A program made the position numbers and the translations under genes. This document shows, one piece after another, positions 5,127 through 5,737 of a stretch of DNA of 5,737 nt; positions within the stretch are counted from its first letter, which is position 1, and every line of letters starts with the position of its first letter. Source of the stretch: an uncultured Erysipelotrichaceae bacterium (GTDB lineage: Bacteria > Bacillota_I > Bacilli_A > RF39 > UBA660); the NCBI GenBank assembly GCA_902766545.1, contig CACXEC010000099.1:1-5737 (forward strand), in the 5' to 3' direction. The notes beneath the pieces were generated by a model. It was not told the origin of the DNA and searched no databases. It saw only the letters and a list, made by a program, of their open reading frames with translations.

Positions 5127-5324
5127 ATGATTTATCCGTCAATAGATAAAATATTAAAAAGTGTTGATTCAAAATATTCTCTAGTTCATATTATTGCTAA
5201 AAGAGCTAAACAAATGCAAGAAACTAATCATTATCAACTACCATTAAATGAATATAAGAATAAGAAGGAATTAGGACGTGCATTAGAAGAATTAGAAAAA
5301 GGTTTAATTAAAGTAACTGATTAA
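5127..5324 (+). CDS. rpoZ: DNA-directed RNA polymerase omega subunit
   Basis: Omega is a small subunit that binds the beta-prime subunit and helps RNA polymerase assemble and stay intact. The 65-residue product has the family's N-terminal signature MIYPSIDKILKSVDSKYSLV (1-20), the conserved AKRAKQMQ (24-31) and the C-terminal KELGRALEELEKGLI (47-61). The length is typical for low-GC Gram-positive omega proteins. AGGAG at 5115-5119, seven bases upstream, supports the ATG. In many Firmicutes rpoZ lies between gmk and priA or the coaBC gene; here the upstream neighbour is a coat gene and a terminator follows at once, so it appears to be transcribed alone. Confidence is high from the N-terminal signature and AKRA motif. 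Confidence 0.93.
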   Translation: MIYPSIDKILKSVDSKYSLVHIIAKRAKQMQETNHYQLPLNEYKNKKELGRALEELEKGLIKVTD

Positions 5325-5334
5325 ATCTTTTTTT
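5296..5334 (+). terminator. Rho-independent terminator overlapping the end of rpoZ
   Basis: A 13-bp stem pairs 5296-5308 with 5320-5332 (one G-U pair) around an 11-base loop, and a run of seven T ends at 5334. Its left arm lies in the last codons of rpoZ (Lys-Gly-Leu-Ile) and the stop codon lies in the right arm. The next promoter's -10 begins directly behind it. Confidence 0.85.
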
Positions 5335-5335
5335 A

Positions 5336-5344
5336 TGTTATACT
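5336..5344 (+). promoter_or_regulatory. Extended -10 promoter of the gene at 5367
   Basis: TGTTATACT is TGn followed by TATACT (five of six matches to TATAAT). It sits two bases after the rpoZ terminator T-run and predicts a start near 5351, giving a leader of about 16 bases that holds the ribosome site. The -35 is poor (CTGATT at 5317-5322, spacing 16), within the terminator. Confidence 0.55.
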
Positions 5345-5366
5345 ATATATAAGTGAGGTGACTGAT

Positions 5367-5737
5367 GTGATAAAACTAGAAATACATGAAAGTTTGATTG
5401 AATATATTAGGGAATTAACTCAAAAGCCCCAATTAGACTATATGGATTTTGGAGATCAAGAAATTGCTAAACAAGTAAATTCTTTGTATGAAGATTGTAG
5501 ATATTTAACAAATAGCTTAAGATTTTTTAAATTTGCTGTTTATAATATAGTTGGTATGTATTATCCTTTAGCTAAAATAGATATTGGAGATACTAGAAAA
5601 ATAATGGGTAAGTTACTTGAAGATAAAGAATTTCGAAAAAAATTATTTTCATATCAGCCTAAATCAGAATTTTTTTCTGTAGTAAAGGATTTATTGGAGC
5701 CATACTTAAGATTAAAGAACTTTATTGAAAGCCGAAA
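5367..5737 (+). CDS. Unrecognised protein, N-terminal 123 residues (runs off the window)
   Basis: An open frame without stops runs from GTG at 5367 to the right edge (123 codons plus two bases). GAGGTGA at 5355-5361, five bases upstream, supports this start. The ATG at 5365 overlaps it but is followed at once by TGA. The protein begins MIKLEIHESLIEYIRELTQ and is rich in Lys, Glu, Leu, Tyr and Phe, with predicted helices around 6-18, 31-60, 78-95 and 103-122. A moderately hydrophobic stretch, LRFFKFAVYNIVGMYYPLA (51-69), could be a buried helix or a weak membrane segment. There is no signal peptide and no motif I recognise. It is not PriA or CoaBC, the usual followers of rpoZ. It has its own promoter, so functional linkage to rpoZ is not implied. 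Coding status is well supported; function is unknown. Confidence 0.75.
   Translation, partial: MIKLEIHESLIEYIRELTQKPQLDYMDFGDQEIAKQVNSLYEDCRYLTNSLRFFKFAVYNIVGMYYPLAKIDIGDTRKIMGKLLEDKEFRKKLFSYQPKSEFFSVVKDLLEPYLRLKNFIESR

Noticed and set aside
5365..5370. ATG at 5365 as start of the last gene
   Set aside because: It is followed directly by TGA in its frame. The GTG at 5367 opens the long frame and has correct ribosome-site spacing.
1..5737. Use of genetic code 4 (TGA as tryptophan), considered because of the A+T-rich, mycoplasma-like composition
   Set aside because: All tryptophans read in conserved proteins are TGG, and the TGA at 3737-3739 ends a coat gene at a sensible length with an SD-led overlap to the next gene.
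1..5737. CRISPR array, insertion sequence, phage or defence genes
   Set aside because: No spaced direct repeats, terminal inverted repeats, transposase or integrase motifs were seen. All genes share strand, composition and signal style.

Overview
The window is strongly A+T-rich and reads as a compact chromosome segment of a low-GC Gram-positive bacterium. Genes sit close together, all on the + strand, with good AGGAGG-type ribosome sites and short hairpin-plus-T-run terminators. TGA acts as a stop and every tryptophan I read is TGG, so nothing suggests the mycoplasma code. Two kinds of spore-coat gene (CotF type and CotD type) point to an endospore former. Placing it among A+T-rich Bacilli/Erysipelotrichia-like or clostridial gut lineages is inference.

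Layout. 2-133: tail of an unidentified protein ending in a Gly/Ser/Asn/Asp-rich stretch. 148-573: mscL, closely coupled to it, ended by a hairpin at 572-599. 673-2424 and 2443-3267: an acyl-CoA-synthetase-like AMP-forming ligase and folD, 18 bases apart and probably one transcript, ended by a terminator at 3267-3302. 3323-3474: two threonine tRNAs, GGU and CGU, two bases apart, with a perfect TATAAT just upstream and a terminator downstream. 3548-3983: an 8-base-overlapping pair of small helical spore-coat genes, the second a clear CotF-domain protein. 4022-4711: an HD-domain metal hydrolase with no Shine-Dalgarno site but a TATAAT ending 7 bases before its ATG, so probably leaderless. 4768-5040: a Cys/His-rich CotD-like coat protein preceded by a perfect match to the sigma-K -10 consensus. 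5127-5324: rpoZ (RNA polymerase omega), ended by a hairpin that begins inside its own coding region. 5367-5737: the first 123 codons of an unrecognised GTG-start gene that runs off the window.

How it fits together. Housekeeping functions (osmotic safety valve, one-carbon metabolism, lipid activation, tRNA, RNA polymerase) are interleaved with single sporulation units, each in its own short transcript. A repeated design is visible at three junctions: the T-run of one terminator is followed at once by the -10 box of the next promoter. No mobile element, CRISPR array or defence system is visible. The most unusual items are the leaderless HD gene between two coat units, the half-length CotF partner, the C-C mismatch in the tRNA-Thr(CGU) anticodon stem, and the unidentified gene after rpoZ.
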